Positions 52,359 to 60,922 of a stretch of DNA of 64,000 nt are shown in pieces. Position 1 is the stretch's first letter. Every line of letters begins with the position of its first letter. The stretch is from Bin103 sp002238925. GTDB lineage: Bacteria > Spirochaetota > Spirochaetia > SZUA-6 > Bin103. Both the position numbers and the translations under genes were made by a program. Below the pieces are notes generated by a model. The model was not told the DNA's origin. It ran no database searches and saw only the letters and a program-made list of their open reading frames with translations. The DNA lies in the NCBI GenBank assembly GCA_965208065.1, contig OZ242313.1:1798001-1862000 (forward strand), given 5' to 3'.

Positions 52359-53142
52359 TGCCGTTCCTGGTAATTCCCCGTGAGAGAAACGGCTCGGCTT
52401 CGATCTGGCGGATTTCCCTGGTAGCGCGGGCCACCGCTTCGCACGCCTCGTCGGCGGTGCGGGCAAGGTCCGCCGCCGCCGGATCGAAATCGATCTGCTG
52501 TTCGTTCTCGGCATGTTCGAGGGTGACCCGCATGCGCTCCAACCGGTTGCGCAGCCGGCGCGTAAGGATGACGGCCAATACCGTACCGGTCAGGGCAACG
52601 AGGACGACGGTGGCGGCGCACAGTCCGGCGATTCGCACCGCCATGGCGCGCACCTCACGGTCGAACGCGGTGCGCGAGTAGCGCAACGCCAGCGCACCGA
52701 CCGCACGGCCGAGGACATCGTTCACCTGCACGCCGACGACATACGCGTCATGCTCGATCCTGGTCCACACCGGCTGATCGGCCACCTCCCACGCAACGGC
52801 CCACTCCTTGGAGACCAGGTCGCCGCGCAGGCTTTCGTCGGAACTGTACAGAACCGTACCCTGATCGTCGAACATCTCGATCGAAAGCACCCCCGGATCG
52901 CGCAGGGTACGCGCCTGCAGGGCGGTATTCACTCCCGGCAGCGAGTCGACGGCGAGGCCGAGGGCAAGCGAAGCCTCAATGGAGTGGCCGATATCCTGCA
53001 GCACCAGGGCGTGCCGGTCGCGGGTCAGATCGGACAGATACTTGCGGTACTTGTAGTGGTTCATCAGTCCGGTAAGGGACACCGCAAGCGTGAGTATCAG
53101 AAAGATGTTGACCGACACGCGGGCCGGGAGATTAAGAAGCAT
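52351..53142 (-). CDS. Membrane sensor protein with HAMP-like region, no output domain
   Basis: 263 residues: TM1 (~8-30), an extracytoplasmic sensor (~35-165), TM2 (~170-195), and a HAMP-like cytoplasmic helix pair (ILTRRLRNRLERMRVTLEHA ... TADEACEAVARATREI) with no further domain. The sensor is paralogous to the one in the MFS fusion, shown by the shared pattern ALGLAVDSL / ALGIPLDAL and RDPGVLSIEMFDDQGTVLYS / RNPDFTYVGVTTSDGAELYQ. It probably pairs with the fusion protein. AAGG precedes ATG 53142. First gene of the operon. Confidence 0.8.
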   Translation of the reverse strand: MLLNLPARVSVNIFLILTLAVSLTGLMNHYKYRKYLSDLTRDRHALVLQDIGHSIEASLALGLAVDSLPGVNTALQARTLRDPGVLSIEMFDDQGTVLYSSDESLRGDLVSKEWAVAWEVADQPVWTRIEHDAYVVGVQVNDVLGRAVGALALRYSRTAFDREVRAMAVRIAGLCAATVVLVALTGTVLAVILTRRLRNRLERMRVTLEHAENEQQIDFDPAAADLARTADEACEAVARATREIRQIEAEPFLSRGITRNGNE

Positions 53143-53161
53143 CTACCTTAATGTTCCGCCG

Positions 53162-53193
53162 GGCAGGGCCGAGGCGGGTGCAACGGCCCTGCC
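53162..53193 (-). terminator. Stem-loop between amt and the signalling operon
   Basis: GGCAGGGCCG (53162-53171) and CGGCCCTGCC (53184-53193) form a perfect 10-bp stem with a 12-base loop, 45 bases after the amt stop. There is no U tract on the leftward strand. It may partly separate amt transcription from the signalling genes. Confidence 0.45.
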
Positions 53194-53238
53194 GCCGCCG
53201 CACCTGCCCCGCGCATCATACCCGATTCCCGGCTTCCG

Positions 53239-54621
53239 TTACTCCTCGATGTCTTCTTCCGGCATCAACACGAACTCGGGATAGGCGTCGATCTTGAGCT
53301 CCGCCGTATCCTGACCCATGCGCTCCACGTTCTTCGTAACCCGTACCGTGAGCAGTACGTCGATCAGTTTCCAGGCCAGGAACGACAGCACGAACACGAA
53401 CGCGCCGACCGCAAGGATCCCGATCAGTTGCACGCCGAAGTTGCCGCCCGCGGCAATGCACACCGCCAGCGTGCCCCAGATGCCGCATATCAGGTGGGCG
53501 GGTACCGCCCCGACCACGTCGTCGATCTTCATTTTCTCCAGTGCCTTGATGCTCAGCGTGCAGAGCAATCCGCCCACCGCGCCGATAATCACCGACCATA
53601 GGTGCTGCGTGATGTCGGGCCCCGCCGTGATCGAGACCAGTCCGGCAATGGCGCCATTGAGCGCGGCGAACATGTCGGTGCGGCCGAGGATCCATCGGGA
53701 ACAGGCGAGCGCCGTGATCACCCCGGCGGCGGCGGCCAGGTTGGTGTTTACCATCACGTTGCTCATCGCCACCGCGTCGAGCGCGGAGCCGAGCACGAGC
53801 TGCGAGCCGCCATTGAACCCGAACCAGCCGAGCCACAGGATGAACACCCCGAGCGTAACCAGCACGACGTTGGAGGGCGGCGTGGCATGAACCGAGCCGT
53901 CCTTGCGGAACTTGCCGAGCCGCGGGCCGACCACCAGCACCCCCGCCAGAGCCGCCCAGCCGCCGGTGCCGTGCACGATGGTGGAGCCGGCGAAGTCCTG
54001 AAAGCCCATGCCGGCGAGCCAGCCGCCGCCCCAGGTCCACGCTCCGACCACCGGGTAGATGATCGCGGTGAGGACCGCCGTGAACACGAAGAACGACCAC
54101 ATCTTGACCCGTTCCGCGAGAGCACCCGACACGATCGACGCGGCTGTTGCCACGAACACCATCTGGAAGAACCAGTCCGACATGACCGCGTAGCCGTTCC
54201 CGACCACCGCCGCGGTCGCCGCCGAGTCGCCGCCGATCAGCGCCAGTTCGTCCGCGGACGGGCCGTACAGCAGCTTGAACGAGCCGATGAAGCCGCCCAC
54301 GTCGACGTACATCAGGTTGTAGCCGATCAGGTAGTACGCCAGCCCGGCGATCGAGTACAGGCCGAGGTTCTTCAGGCAGATGACGGAGGCATTCTTGGTG
54401 CGCACCGAGCCTGCCTCCAGCATGGTGAACCCGGCGGCCATCCACATGACCAGTGCGCCCCAGACCAGAAACGAGAACGTGTTGAAGACGAACAGCGTCT
54501 CCTCGTCCACCGCCGCGTATGCGAACGATGCGCCACCGAACAGCAGGCCGAGAATCAGCAGTGCCCGCGTTATCGATATCCCTGAGCGGTCCGAAAACAG
54601 GTGTCCGACCCGTCGAATCAT
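53239..54621 (-). CDS. amt: Ammonium transporter
   Basis: 460 residues with a signal-like first helix and about eleven further membrane segments. The twin-histidine pore is shown by STIVHGTGGW and VPAHLICGIW. The gate and filter region has FNTFSFLVWGALVMW and GWFGFNGGSQL. The C-terminus (MGQDTAELKIDAYPEF) is the usual cytoplasmic tail that interacts with GlnK. No glnK lies alongside. GAGGGG precedes the ATG by about 10 bases. It reads toward the signalling operon, so a linked transcript is possible but a hairpin intervenes. Confidence 0.95.
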   Translation of the reverse strand: MIRRVGHLFSDRSGISITRALLILGLLFGGASFAYAAVDEETLFVFNTFSFLVWGALVMWMAAGFTMLEAGSVRTKNASVICLKNLGLYSIAGLAYYLIGYNLMYVDVGGFIGSFKLLYGPSADELALIGGDSAATAAVVGNGYAVMSDWFFQMVFVATAASIVSGALAERVKMWSFFVFTAVLTAIIYPVVGAWTWGGGWLAGMGFQDFAGSTIVHGTGGWAALAGVLVVGPRLGKFRKDGSVHATPPSNVVLVTLGVFILWLGWFGFNGGSQLVLGSALDAVAMSNVMVNTNLAAAAGVITALACSRWILGRTDMFAALNGAIAGLVSITAGPDITQHLWSVIIGAVGGLLCTLSIKALEKMKIDDVVGAVPAHLICGIWGTLAVCIAAGGNFGVQLIGILAVGAFVFVLSFLAWKLIDVLLTVRVTKNVERMGQDTAELKIDAYPEFVLMPEEDIEE

Positions 54622-54888
54622 AGTTGTCTATCCCCTCTATGCGCTACCATGATTTTGGCTTCCGTGCGCGGTCGCAACGCTGACAGCGACTTCAGGAAGC
54701 TCCGGGTGCATATTGTAGGACAGAAGGACCAAATGATCTACCCGACGCAGCGCGAGTGGAATTCGCGGTGCCGACAACGAGTTGCCCGCACCGCCCGGCA
54801 GCCGGTGGCGGGTTGCGCAACGAGGTGGGCTTGCGCGATGATCTCCACGAATGACTATCAGTATGTCCAGTATCCCGCACCGGGCGGA

Positions 54889-55584
54889 ATGCGCGTAACC
54901 ATTATCGCAGCCTTGCAGGAGGAGCTGGACGCCTTCCGACACGCGCACGACCTTGAACCGGTGCCTCGGCGGGGGCCGTTTACGGCGTTTCGGTGGCGGC
55001 TTGGCGTCGCTGACGTGACGGTGCTGCACTCGGGCGTCGGCAAGGTGAGCGCGGCCATGGTTGCCCAATACGCGGTCGATCACTTCCGCCCGGACTACCT
55101 GATCGTGACCGGAATCGCCGGCGCGGTCAGCGGCCACCTCGCATTGGGCGACGTCGTGGTGAGCCGCGACTGCGTACAGCATGACCTGGACGTGACCGCG
55201 CTCGGCGTGCCGGTGGGGCAGGTTCCCCGTACCGAGCATCGCTTCCTGGCCGCCGACCCGAGGCTGGTGGCGCTGGCCATGGCCACGGAGGTGCCCGGGC
55301 AACGGGTGGTCGCCGGGCGGATTCTGACTGGCGACCAGTTCGTGGCCGCCACCGCCGCCAGCCGGCAGGAGCGCCTGCGCAGCCTGAACGGTACCGTCGT
55401 GGAGATGGAGGGCGCGGCGGTTGCCCTGGTGGCGACGGTGAACCGCGTCCCGTTCGTGATAATCCGCTCGGTTTCGGATCACGCCGACGGCTCCGCGCCG
55501 GCCGACTTCCGGGCCTGCCTGCGGCGTGCCGCGGCCAACTCCTGCACGGTCTGCCTGGGCATCCTCCTGGGGCTTGGCGAATAG
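54889..55584 (+). CDS. mtn: 5'-Methylthioadenosine/S-adenosylhomocysteine nucleosidase
   Basis: Mtn (Pfs) cleaves the glycosidic bond of MTA and SAH. The 231-residue frame has VTIIAALQEELDAF at the start, SGVGKVSAAMVAQYAV, VVEMEGAAVALVA with the catalytic Glu, and RSVSDHADG with the catalytic Asp. ATG 54889 begins the conserved domain; an open frame of 96 codons upstream has no family resemblance. The enzyme supports S-adenosylmethionine recycling, needed by the radical-SAM enzyme LipA. The next MFS gene follows in the same direction. Confidence 0.93.
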   Translation: MRVTIIAALQEELDAFRHAHDLEPVPRRGPFTAFRWRLGVADVTVLHSGVGKVSAAMVAQYAVDHFRPDYLIVTGIAGAVSGHLALGDVVVSRDCVQHDLDVTALGVPVGQVPRTEHRFLAADPRLVALAMATEVPGQRVVAGRILTGDQFVAATAASRQERLRSLNGTVVEMEGAAVALVATVNRVPFVIIRSVSDHADGSAPADFRACLRRAAANSCTVCLGILLGLGE

Positions 55585-55629
55585 GCCCGAATTCGGCGCC
55601 GGCGCTTGCGCGGTGGGACGGCCGCCGCG

Positions 55630-56931
55630 ATGATGAACGGCATGTCAACGAGGCGGAGCGAGCGGTCCTGGGTACTGTACGACGTGGCCAACTCGGCCTA
55701 CACGCTGATGGTCACCACCGCGATCTTCCCGCTGTTCTACAAGAACGTGATTGCCGCCGACGTTCCGGGGGCGGTCTCCACCGCGAGGCTCGCGTTTGCA
55801 AGCAGCGCGTTCACGCTGGTGGTTGCCGTGCTGGCGACCGCGTTGGGGCCGATGGCCGACTACGAGGGGCGCAAGAAGCGGTTCTTCGCGGTTTTCTTCG
55901 GGCTCGGCGTGGCGGCCACGGGGCTGCTCGCTTTCGTGCCCGCCGGCCGCGAGTTCGCGGTGCTGGCGGCGTACGGGCTGTCGGCGATTGGGTTCGCCGC
56001 CGCCAACGTATTCTACGACTCGTTCCTGACCGACGTGACCACGCCGGAGCGCATGGACCGGGTGTCGTCCGCCGGCTATGCCTGGGGCTACGTCGGCTCA
56101 ACGGTGCCGTTCGTGGCGGCGATGGCGCTGATCAACCTGGCGCCGGGAGCCGGTCTGCTGACGACGGAGGGCGCGGTGCGGGTGGCCTTTCTCATTGCCG
56201 CCGTGTGGTGGGGGGCGTTCACGGTGCCGCTGTTCCGGTCGGTGCGCCAGGTGCACTTCATTGCCGCGGCGGGGCCGAAGGCCGGGGACCTGGTGCGCGA
56301 CAGCGTCCGGCGGGTTGCGGCGGTGGTGCGCGACCTGCGCGGCCATCGCGCGGTGTTCATCTTCCTGGCCGCCTACTTCCTCTACATTGACGGTGTCGGC
56401 ACGGTAATCAAGCTGGCTACCGCCTACGGCACCGACCTGGGGCTGTCCGCGGAGACCCTGCTGGTGATGCTGCTGGTGGTGCAACTGGTGGCGTTCCCGT
56501 GCGCGCTGATCTACGGCCGGCTGGCGCAGCGCAGCGAACGGGCGACCCGGACCCTGCTGTTGGTCGGAATCGGCATCTACACCGTGATCACGGTGGCGGC
56601 GTTCGCGATCTGGCGGCTGCCGGAGGCGGCGCGGGTGCCGATGTTCTGGGTGCTGTCGATGCTGGTGGCCAGCTCCCAGGGCGGCATCCAGGCGCTGTCG
56701 CGGTCGTTCTACGCCGGCTTGATTCCGGCCAACTCGTCGCCGGAGTTCTTCGGGTTCTACAACATCTTCGGCAAGTTTGCGGCCATCGTGGGACCGGTGC
56801 TGGTGGGCGTGTTCGCGGCGCTGACCGGCGATTCGAGCATCGGCGTGTTGAGCCTTGCGGTACTGTTCGTGGCCGGCGGCTTCCTGCTGACGCGCGTGCC
56901 TGCCCAACCTACGGCGCGAAACAGTCGATGA
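55630..56931 (+). CDS. UMF1-type MFS transporter (Atg22-like)
   Basis: About 433 residues. SWVLYDVANSAYTLMVTTAIFPLFYK is the signature of the UMF1/Atg22 family (written in parts: SWVLYDVANSAY, TTAIFPLFYK). Further motifs are GPMADYEGRKKRFF, AANVFYDSFL, SSAGYAWGYVGS and QGGIQALSRSFYAGLIP, all family hallmarks. About twelve helices. ATG 55630, 55633 and 55642 are all possible starts; no strong ribosome site decides. Substrates are poorly known; yeast Atg22 exports amino acids. It ends 23 bases into the convergent prpD. Confidence 0.88.
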   Translation: MMNGMSTRRSERSWVLYDVANSAYTLMVTTAIFPLFYKNVIAADVPGAVSTARLAFASSAFTLVVAVLATALGPMADYEGRKKRFFAVFFGLGVAATGLLAFVPAGREFAVLAAYGLSAIGFAAANVFYDSFLTDVTTPERMDRVSSAGYAWGYVGSTVPFVAAMALINLAPGAGLLTTEGAVRVAFLIAAVWWGAFTVPLFRSVRQVHFIAAAGPKAGDLVRDSVRRVAAVVRDLRGHRAVFIFLAAYFLYIDGVGTVIKLATAYGTDLGLSAETLLVMLLVVQLVAFPCALIYGRLAQRSERATRTLLLVGIGIYTVITVAAFAIWRLPEAARVPMFWVLSMLVASSQGGIQALSRSFYAGLIPANSSPEFFGFYNIFGKFAAIVGPVLVGVFAALTGDSSIGVLSLAVLFVAGGFLLTRVPAQPTARNSR

Positions 56932-58441
56932 GCTGGTCGACGCGCAGCAGGTCGGTGCGCCGCGGGTCGTCCCACAGGCGGCGCACGGCGGCGGCGCGTG
57001 ATGCAGGCATCCGGGTGGCGGCGCTGCGCGCGAACTTGGCGGCCAGGTGCGGCTCCGCCTCGGCGCGCCGGCGCGGGTGGCCGAGCGGGTAGTCGACCGC
57101 CACCGCGCGGGTGGCGGTGCCGTCCCGGAAGCGCACTTGCACACGGTTGCCGATGGCGCGCTTGGCCGGGTCGAGGTACGCCTCCGTGTAGCTCGGGTCT
57201 TCGTGCACGCTGGTGCGCGCGCGCAGGAAGTCGATGCGCGGGTCGGCGGCGGCTTCGTCGCGGTAGTGCTCGCTGCGCAGTTCGCCGTGCAGCAGCGCCG
57301 CCGCCACCATGTACTGCAGGCAATGGTCGCGCGCGGCGGGCGTGGCGAGCGGGCCCTGCTTGTCGATGATGCGCACGGCGGATTCCTGGCTGTGGATGAC
57401 GATTTCGTCCACCTCGGCGGCACGCGGGGCCACCTCCCGGTGCAGGGCGAACGCCGCCTCCACGGCGGTCTGGCCGTGGAACTCCGCCGGAAAGCCGACC
57501 TTGAACAGGATGTTTTCGGCCACGTAGCAGCCGAGCGGCTGAGCGAGACGCAGCTCGGCGCCGCCCAGCACCACGTCCTGGAAGCCCCAGCGCGGCGCGC
57601 TGAGCGCCGCGGGGTAGCCCATTTCGCCGCGCAGCGCGAGTTGCGCCAGCCACAGGCCGCGGCTGGTGGCATCGCCGGCGGCCCACGACTTGCGCGACCC
57701 GGTGGTGGCGCCGTGCCGGTAGGTGCGCAGGGCGCCGCCGTCCAGAAACGCGTGCGACAGCGCCGCCAGCACCTGCTCCGGGGTGCCCCCGAGCAGGCGT
57801 GCGGCCACGCCGGCGCTGGCAATCCGCACCAGGATCACGTGGTCCAGGCCGAGCCGGTTGAAGCTGTTGTGCAGGGCCAGGATGCCCTGAATCTCGTAGG
57901 CCTGGATCTGTGCGGCGAGCAGCTCCCGCACCGTCAGGCCGCGCACCTGGGCGCACGCTAGCAGCGCGCCGAGGTTGTCCGACGGGTGGCCCCATTCGGC
58001 GGCCAGCCAGGTGTCGTTGTAGTCGAGCCAGCGGATCAGCGTGCCGATGTTGAACGCCGCGGTCACCGGGTCGAGCGCCAGCGCGGTACCCGGCACCCGT
58101 ATCGCGCCCGGCACCGGTGCGCCACTGCGCGCTGGCGAGGCTTCCGTTGCGCGCGCGGTGGCTGCCGCGGTCAGGGCGCTTGGCGCAGGGGCGGCGCCTG
58201 GTCCGGGCGTTGCGGATGACGCGGGTGCTGCGTCCGGAGCGTCCTCCGCGGGCGGCGGCGCGGCGAGCGGGCCGAGCAGGCGGCGGCACTCCGGCGCGTC
58301 GAGGGCGAGCAGGGCGCAGCCGAGCGAGTCGAGCAGGCTTATGCGTGCGGTGCGGTAGGCGAGCGCGCTGAATGGCGGCGGCGCGGTGAGGTAGCCGGCG
58401 ATCTCGGCCAGCACCCGATCGGCGCCGGGCGCGGTAGTCAT
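56909..58441 (-). CDS. prpD: MmgE/PrpD family 2-methylcitrate dehydratase with low-complexity insert
   Basis: PrpD dehydrates 2-methylcitrate in propionate breakdown. About 510 residues. RISLLDSLGCALLALDAPEC, DYNDTWLAAEWGHPSDNLGA, NRLGLDHVILVRIASAGVAA and SRKSWAAGDATSRG are family motifs. Residues 60-112 form an Ala/Pro-rich insert (PPPAEDAPDAAPASSATPG and more) between two conserved segments, not expected in the family. GTG at 58450 is an alternative start. It follows prpC by about 10-20 bases and is last in the operon. Confidence 0.9.
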   Translation of the reverse strand: MTTAPGADRVLAEIAGYLTAPPPFSALAYRTARISLLDSLGCALLALDAPECRRLLGPLAAPPPAEDAPDAAPASSATPGPGAAPAPSALTAAATARATEASPARSGAPVPGAIRVPGTALALDPVTAAFNIGTLIRWLDYNDTWLAAEWGHPSDNLGALLACAQVRGLTVRELLAAQIQAYEIQGILALHNSFNRLGLDHVILVRIASAGVAARLLGGTPEQVLAALSHAFLDGGALRTYRHGATTGSRKSWAAGDATSRGLWLAQLALRGEMGYPAALSAPRWGFQDVVLGGAELRLAQPLGCYVAENILFKVGFPAEFHGQTAVEAAFALHREVAPRAAEVDEIVIHSQESAVRIIDKQGPLATPAARDHCLQYMVAAALLHGELRSEHYRDEAAADPRIDFLRARTSVHEDPSYTEAYLDPAKRAIGNRVQVRFRDGTATRAVAVDYPLGHPRRRAEAEPHLAAKFARSAATRMPASRAAAVRRLWDDPRRTDLLRVDQLIDCFAP

Positions 58442-58460
58442 GGCAGGCACGGCGTCCGCG

Positions 58461-59657
58461 TCAGGCGCCGGGGCGGGCGCTGGGGCGGGCGCCGGGCGCC
58501 GATGCGCGCGCCGGCAGGTGGCGCGGCGGCGGCCCGGTGTAGGCGGCGGTGGGGCGGATCAGCCGGTTGTTGTCGCGCTGCTCCAGGTAGTGGGCGGCCC
58601 AGCCGGCGACGCGGCTGATCACGAACAGCGGCGTGAACAGCGGGGTGGGGATGCCGCAGTTGTGGAACAGCAGCGCGCTGTAGAAATCGAGGTTGGGAAA
58701 CAGCCCCTTCTCGCGCCGCATCACCGCCTCGATGCGCTCGGCGACGGCGAACTGCCGCTGCTGCTCGCCGGATGTGGCCAGCCGCTCGGCCCAGCGCTGC
58801 ACCACCGGGCTGCGCGGATCGGACTCGCGGTACACGCGGTGCCCGAACCCCATGACCAGCTCGCGCCGGCCGAGCATCTCCAGCAGGGCGCGCTCCGCTT
58901 CGCCGGGATCGCGGAAGCGCTCGATCAGGGCCATGGCGGCCTCGTTGGCGCCGCCGTGCAGCGGGCCGCGCAGGGCGGCGATGCCGGCGGTCATCGCGGA
59001 GTGAAAGTCGCTGAGGGTGGACGCCACCACCCGCGCCGCGAACGTGGATGCGTTGAACTCGTGCTCGGCGTACAGGATCAGGGCCGCATCCAGGGCGGCG
59101 ACCTGGTCGGCGGAGGCGGCGCCGGTGCCGTGCAGCAGGTCCAGGATCCAGGCGGCCAGCGACGGCGCGCCGCCGCTCACTTCCAGGCGTTCGCCGCGGG
59201 CGGCGAACGCGTGCTGGTACAGCAGCGCGCCCGGCAGCAGCGCCAGCAGGGAGTCCGCCTGACCGCGGATGGCGGCGGGTTCGTAAGCGGCGGCGCCCGC
59301 GCCGGCGCCACCTGCGTTACCGGCGGCAGCGGCTTCCGTCTCCGCGCCCGCGAACGAGCACGCGGTGCGCAACACGTCCATCGGGTGGGAAGCCGCCGGC
59401 ATAGCCTCCAGCACGCGGCGCAACGCAGCGCTCAGACCGCGCCGCGCGCGCAGCGTGCGCCGGTAGTCTTCCAGCCCGGCGGCGTCGGGCAGGTCGCCAT
59501 GAATGAGCAGACAGGCGCACTCCTCGTAGGTGGCGTGCGCCGCCAGGTCCTCGATCGGGTAGCCGCGGTAGGTAAGTCCGGCGCCACTCTTGCCTACGGT
59601 GCTGACCGCCGTCTCGCCGGCCACCACGCCGGCCAGTCCCGCGCTTCCGCTGCTCAT
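58461..59657 (-). CDS. prpC: 2-Methylcitrate/citrate synthase
   Basis: About 398 residues of the type-II small citrate synthase family. Catalytic His and Asp appear in GPLHGGANEAAM and GFGHRVYRESDPRS, with EHEFNASTFAARV. It starts AGVVAGETAVSTVG, typical of PrpC. A low-complexity insert of about 25 residues (105-130) and an Ala/Pro-rich tail of about 20 are unusual. Position between prpB and prpD identifies it as methylcitrate synthase rather than the TCA enzyme, though some proteins do both. ATG overlaps the prpB stop (ATGA). Confidence 0.9.
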   Translation of the reverse strand: MSSGSAGLAGVVAGETAVSTVGKSGAGLTYRGYPIEDLAAHATYEECACLLIHGDLPDAAGLEDYRRTLRARRGLSAALRRVLEAMPAASHPMDVLRTACSFAGAETEAAAAGNAGGAGAGAAAYEPAAIRGQADSLLALLPGALLYQHAFAARGERLEVSGGAPSLAAWILDLLHGTGAASADQVAALDAALILYAEHEFNASTFAARVVASTLSDFHSAMTAGIAALRGPLHGGANEAAMALIERFRDPGEAERALLEMLGRRELVMGFGHRVYRESDPRSPVVQRWAERLATSGEQQRQFAVAERIEAVMRREKGLFPNLDFYSALLFHNCGIPTPLFTPLFVISRVAGWAAHYLEQRDNNRLIRPTAAYTGPPPRHLPARASAPGARPSARPGA

Positions 59658-60538
59658 TCGATTCTTTCCTCCCGATCGCGCTGCCGTGCGAGCAGCTGGT
59701 CCATGCGTTCCTCGTAGGCGGCATAGTTCAACACCCGGTACAGCTCCGCCCTGGTCTGCAGTTCGCCGAGCACGGCGTGCTGGCCGCCCTGTTCGCGCAG
59801 CACCCGGTACGCGCGCTGCGCGGCGTGGCTCATGGCCCGGAACGCGGTGAGCGGATACAGCACCATCGCCACGCCGTGCGCGCCGAGCTCGTTCAGGGTG
59901 AACAGCGGGCTGACGCCGAATTCGGTCATGTTGGCCAGGATCGGCACCCCGGCGGCGTCCGCGGCGCGCCGGTATTGGTCCAATCCGGTGGCCGCCTCGA
60001 AGAAAATGGCGTCCGCGCCGGCGGCGGCATACGCGGCGCAGCGCTGTACGGCGCGCTCCAGGCCCTCCGCAGCCAGCGCGTCGGTGCGCGCCATGATTAC
60101 CAGGTTGCCGGCGCCGCGCGCCGCCACCGCCGCGGCGATGCGGTCGGCCATCTCCGCTTCGCTGACCAGCGCCTTGCCGAGCCGGTGGCCGCACCGCTTG
60201 GCGGACACCTGGTCCTCCAGATGGACGGCGGCCACGCCGGCCGCGGTCATCTCGAGCACCATCCGTTCGATGGCCAGGCCGTCGCCGAAGCCGGTGTCGA
60301 CATCGACCAGCAGCGGCAGAGCGGTGGCCGCGGTGATGCGGTGCGCTTCGGCAACGACCTCGGACAGGGTGGTCATGGCCAGATCGGGCAGGCCGAACGC
60401 CGCATTGGCGACGCCGGCGCCGGACAGGTACAGGGCGCGGAAGCCGGCGTCCTCGGCGAGCAGCGCAGCGTAGGCGTTGATCGCCCCCGCGATCTGCAGG
60501 GGCCGCTCCGCCTCGAGTGCCGCGAGCAGTCCATTCAT
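59654..60538 (-). CDS. prpB: 2-Methylisocitrate lyase
   Basis: PrpB cleaves 2-methylisocitrate to pyruvate and succinate. 294 residues, normal length. YLSGAGVANAAFGLPDLAM, VDVDTGFGDGLAIERMV, HLEDQVSAKRCGHRLGKALV (the KRCGH active-site loop) and ARTDALAAEGLERAVQR are all present. ATG 60538 is used. First gene of a leftward prpB-C-D operon that would convert propionyl-CoA via the methylcitrate cycle. TTGACC on the complement (60586-60591) could be a -35. Confidence 0.94.
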   Translation of the reverse strand: MNGLLAALEAERPLQIAGAINAYAALLAEDAGFRALYLSGAGVANAAFGLPDLAMTTLSEVVAEAHRITAATALPLLVDVDTGFGDGLAIERMVLEMTAAGVAAVHLEDQVSAKRCGHRLGKALVSEAEMADRIAAAVAARGAGNLVIMARTDALAAEGLERAVQRCAAYAAAGADAIFFEAATGLDQYRRAADAAGVPILANMTEFGVSPLFTLNELGAHGVAMVLYPLTAFRAMSHAAQRAYRVLREQGGQHAVLGELQTRAELYRVLNYAAYEERMDQLLARQRDREERIE

Positions 60539-60608
60539 GAAGGGATTAATGCCACCGGCCGCAGTGTGTCGCCGCGCGCCGAGCCGGTCAACCGGCGTGG
60601 CGTGCGCG

Positions 60609-60638
60609 TTGACAGGGGAGTCGAGGGCCCGGTAGGCT
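60609..60638 (+). promoter_or_regulatory. Promoter of the B12 riboswitch transcript
   Basis: TTGACA (60609-60614, a perfect -35) and TAGGCT (60633-60638) are separated by 18 bases. A start near 60645 lies about 20 bases before the riboswitch, as expected. Confidence 0.55.
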
Positions 60639-60664
60639 GCGGGCCGAAATTCATCAAAGGCCAA

Positions 60665-60859
60665 CCTGTCCGGTGCTCGGAGATGCAAGCCGCATCTCGG
60701 GGGTAACAGGGAAAGCGGTGCAAATCCGCTGCGGAGGGCCCACTGTGACCGGCGAGCCAGCCGCCGCAAGCCACTGTCCTTCAGGGCGTACTGCCCGATG
60801 CAGGATGGGAAGGGGCGGGCGAGGCGACGACCCGGGAGCCAGGAGACCTACCGGGCAGG
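60665..60859 (+). ncRNA. Cobalamin (adenosylcobalamin) riboswitch
   Basis: The RNA contains the conserved core of the B12 riboswitch in order: GGGAA (60709-60713), GGTGCAAATCC (60717-60727), CACTGTGA (60741-60748), AAGCCACTG (60768-60776), GGATGGGAAGG (60803-60813), and the B12 box AGCCAGGAGACCTACC (60837-60852). P1 is CCTGTCCGG (60665-60673) with CCGGGCAGG (60851-60859), one G-U pair. It lies in front of the BtuCFD-type genes. The downstream hairpin suggests translational control. Confidence 0.93.
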
Positions 60860-60902
60860 GCTGAGCGGCCGCTCTCCGTCCAGGGAGCGCCTCGGGAATA
60901 GA

Positions 60903-60919
60903 GCTCTGTCCCAAAGAGC
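60903..60919 (+). promoter_or_regulatory. Putative ribosome-site-sequestering hairpin
   Basis: GCTCT (60903-60907) pairs with AGAGC (60915-60919) around a 7-base loop, just before GTG 60923. The 3' arm overlaps the AGAG Shine-Dalgarno-like sequence. With no terminator U tract in the leader, cobalamin binding may favour this hairpin and stop translation. The stem is short, so the exact switch is uncertain. Confidence 0.35.
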
Positions 60920-60922
60920 CTC

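Noticed and set aside
54601..54888. 96-codon N-terminal extension of the nucleosidase
   Set aside because: The Mtn domain begins at ATG 54889 and the extension has no resemblance to it.
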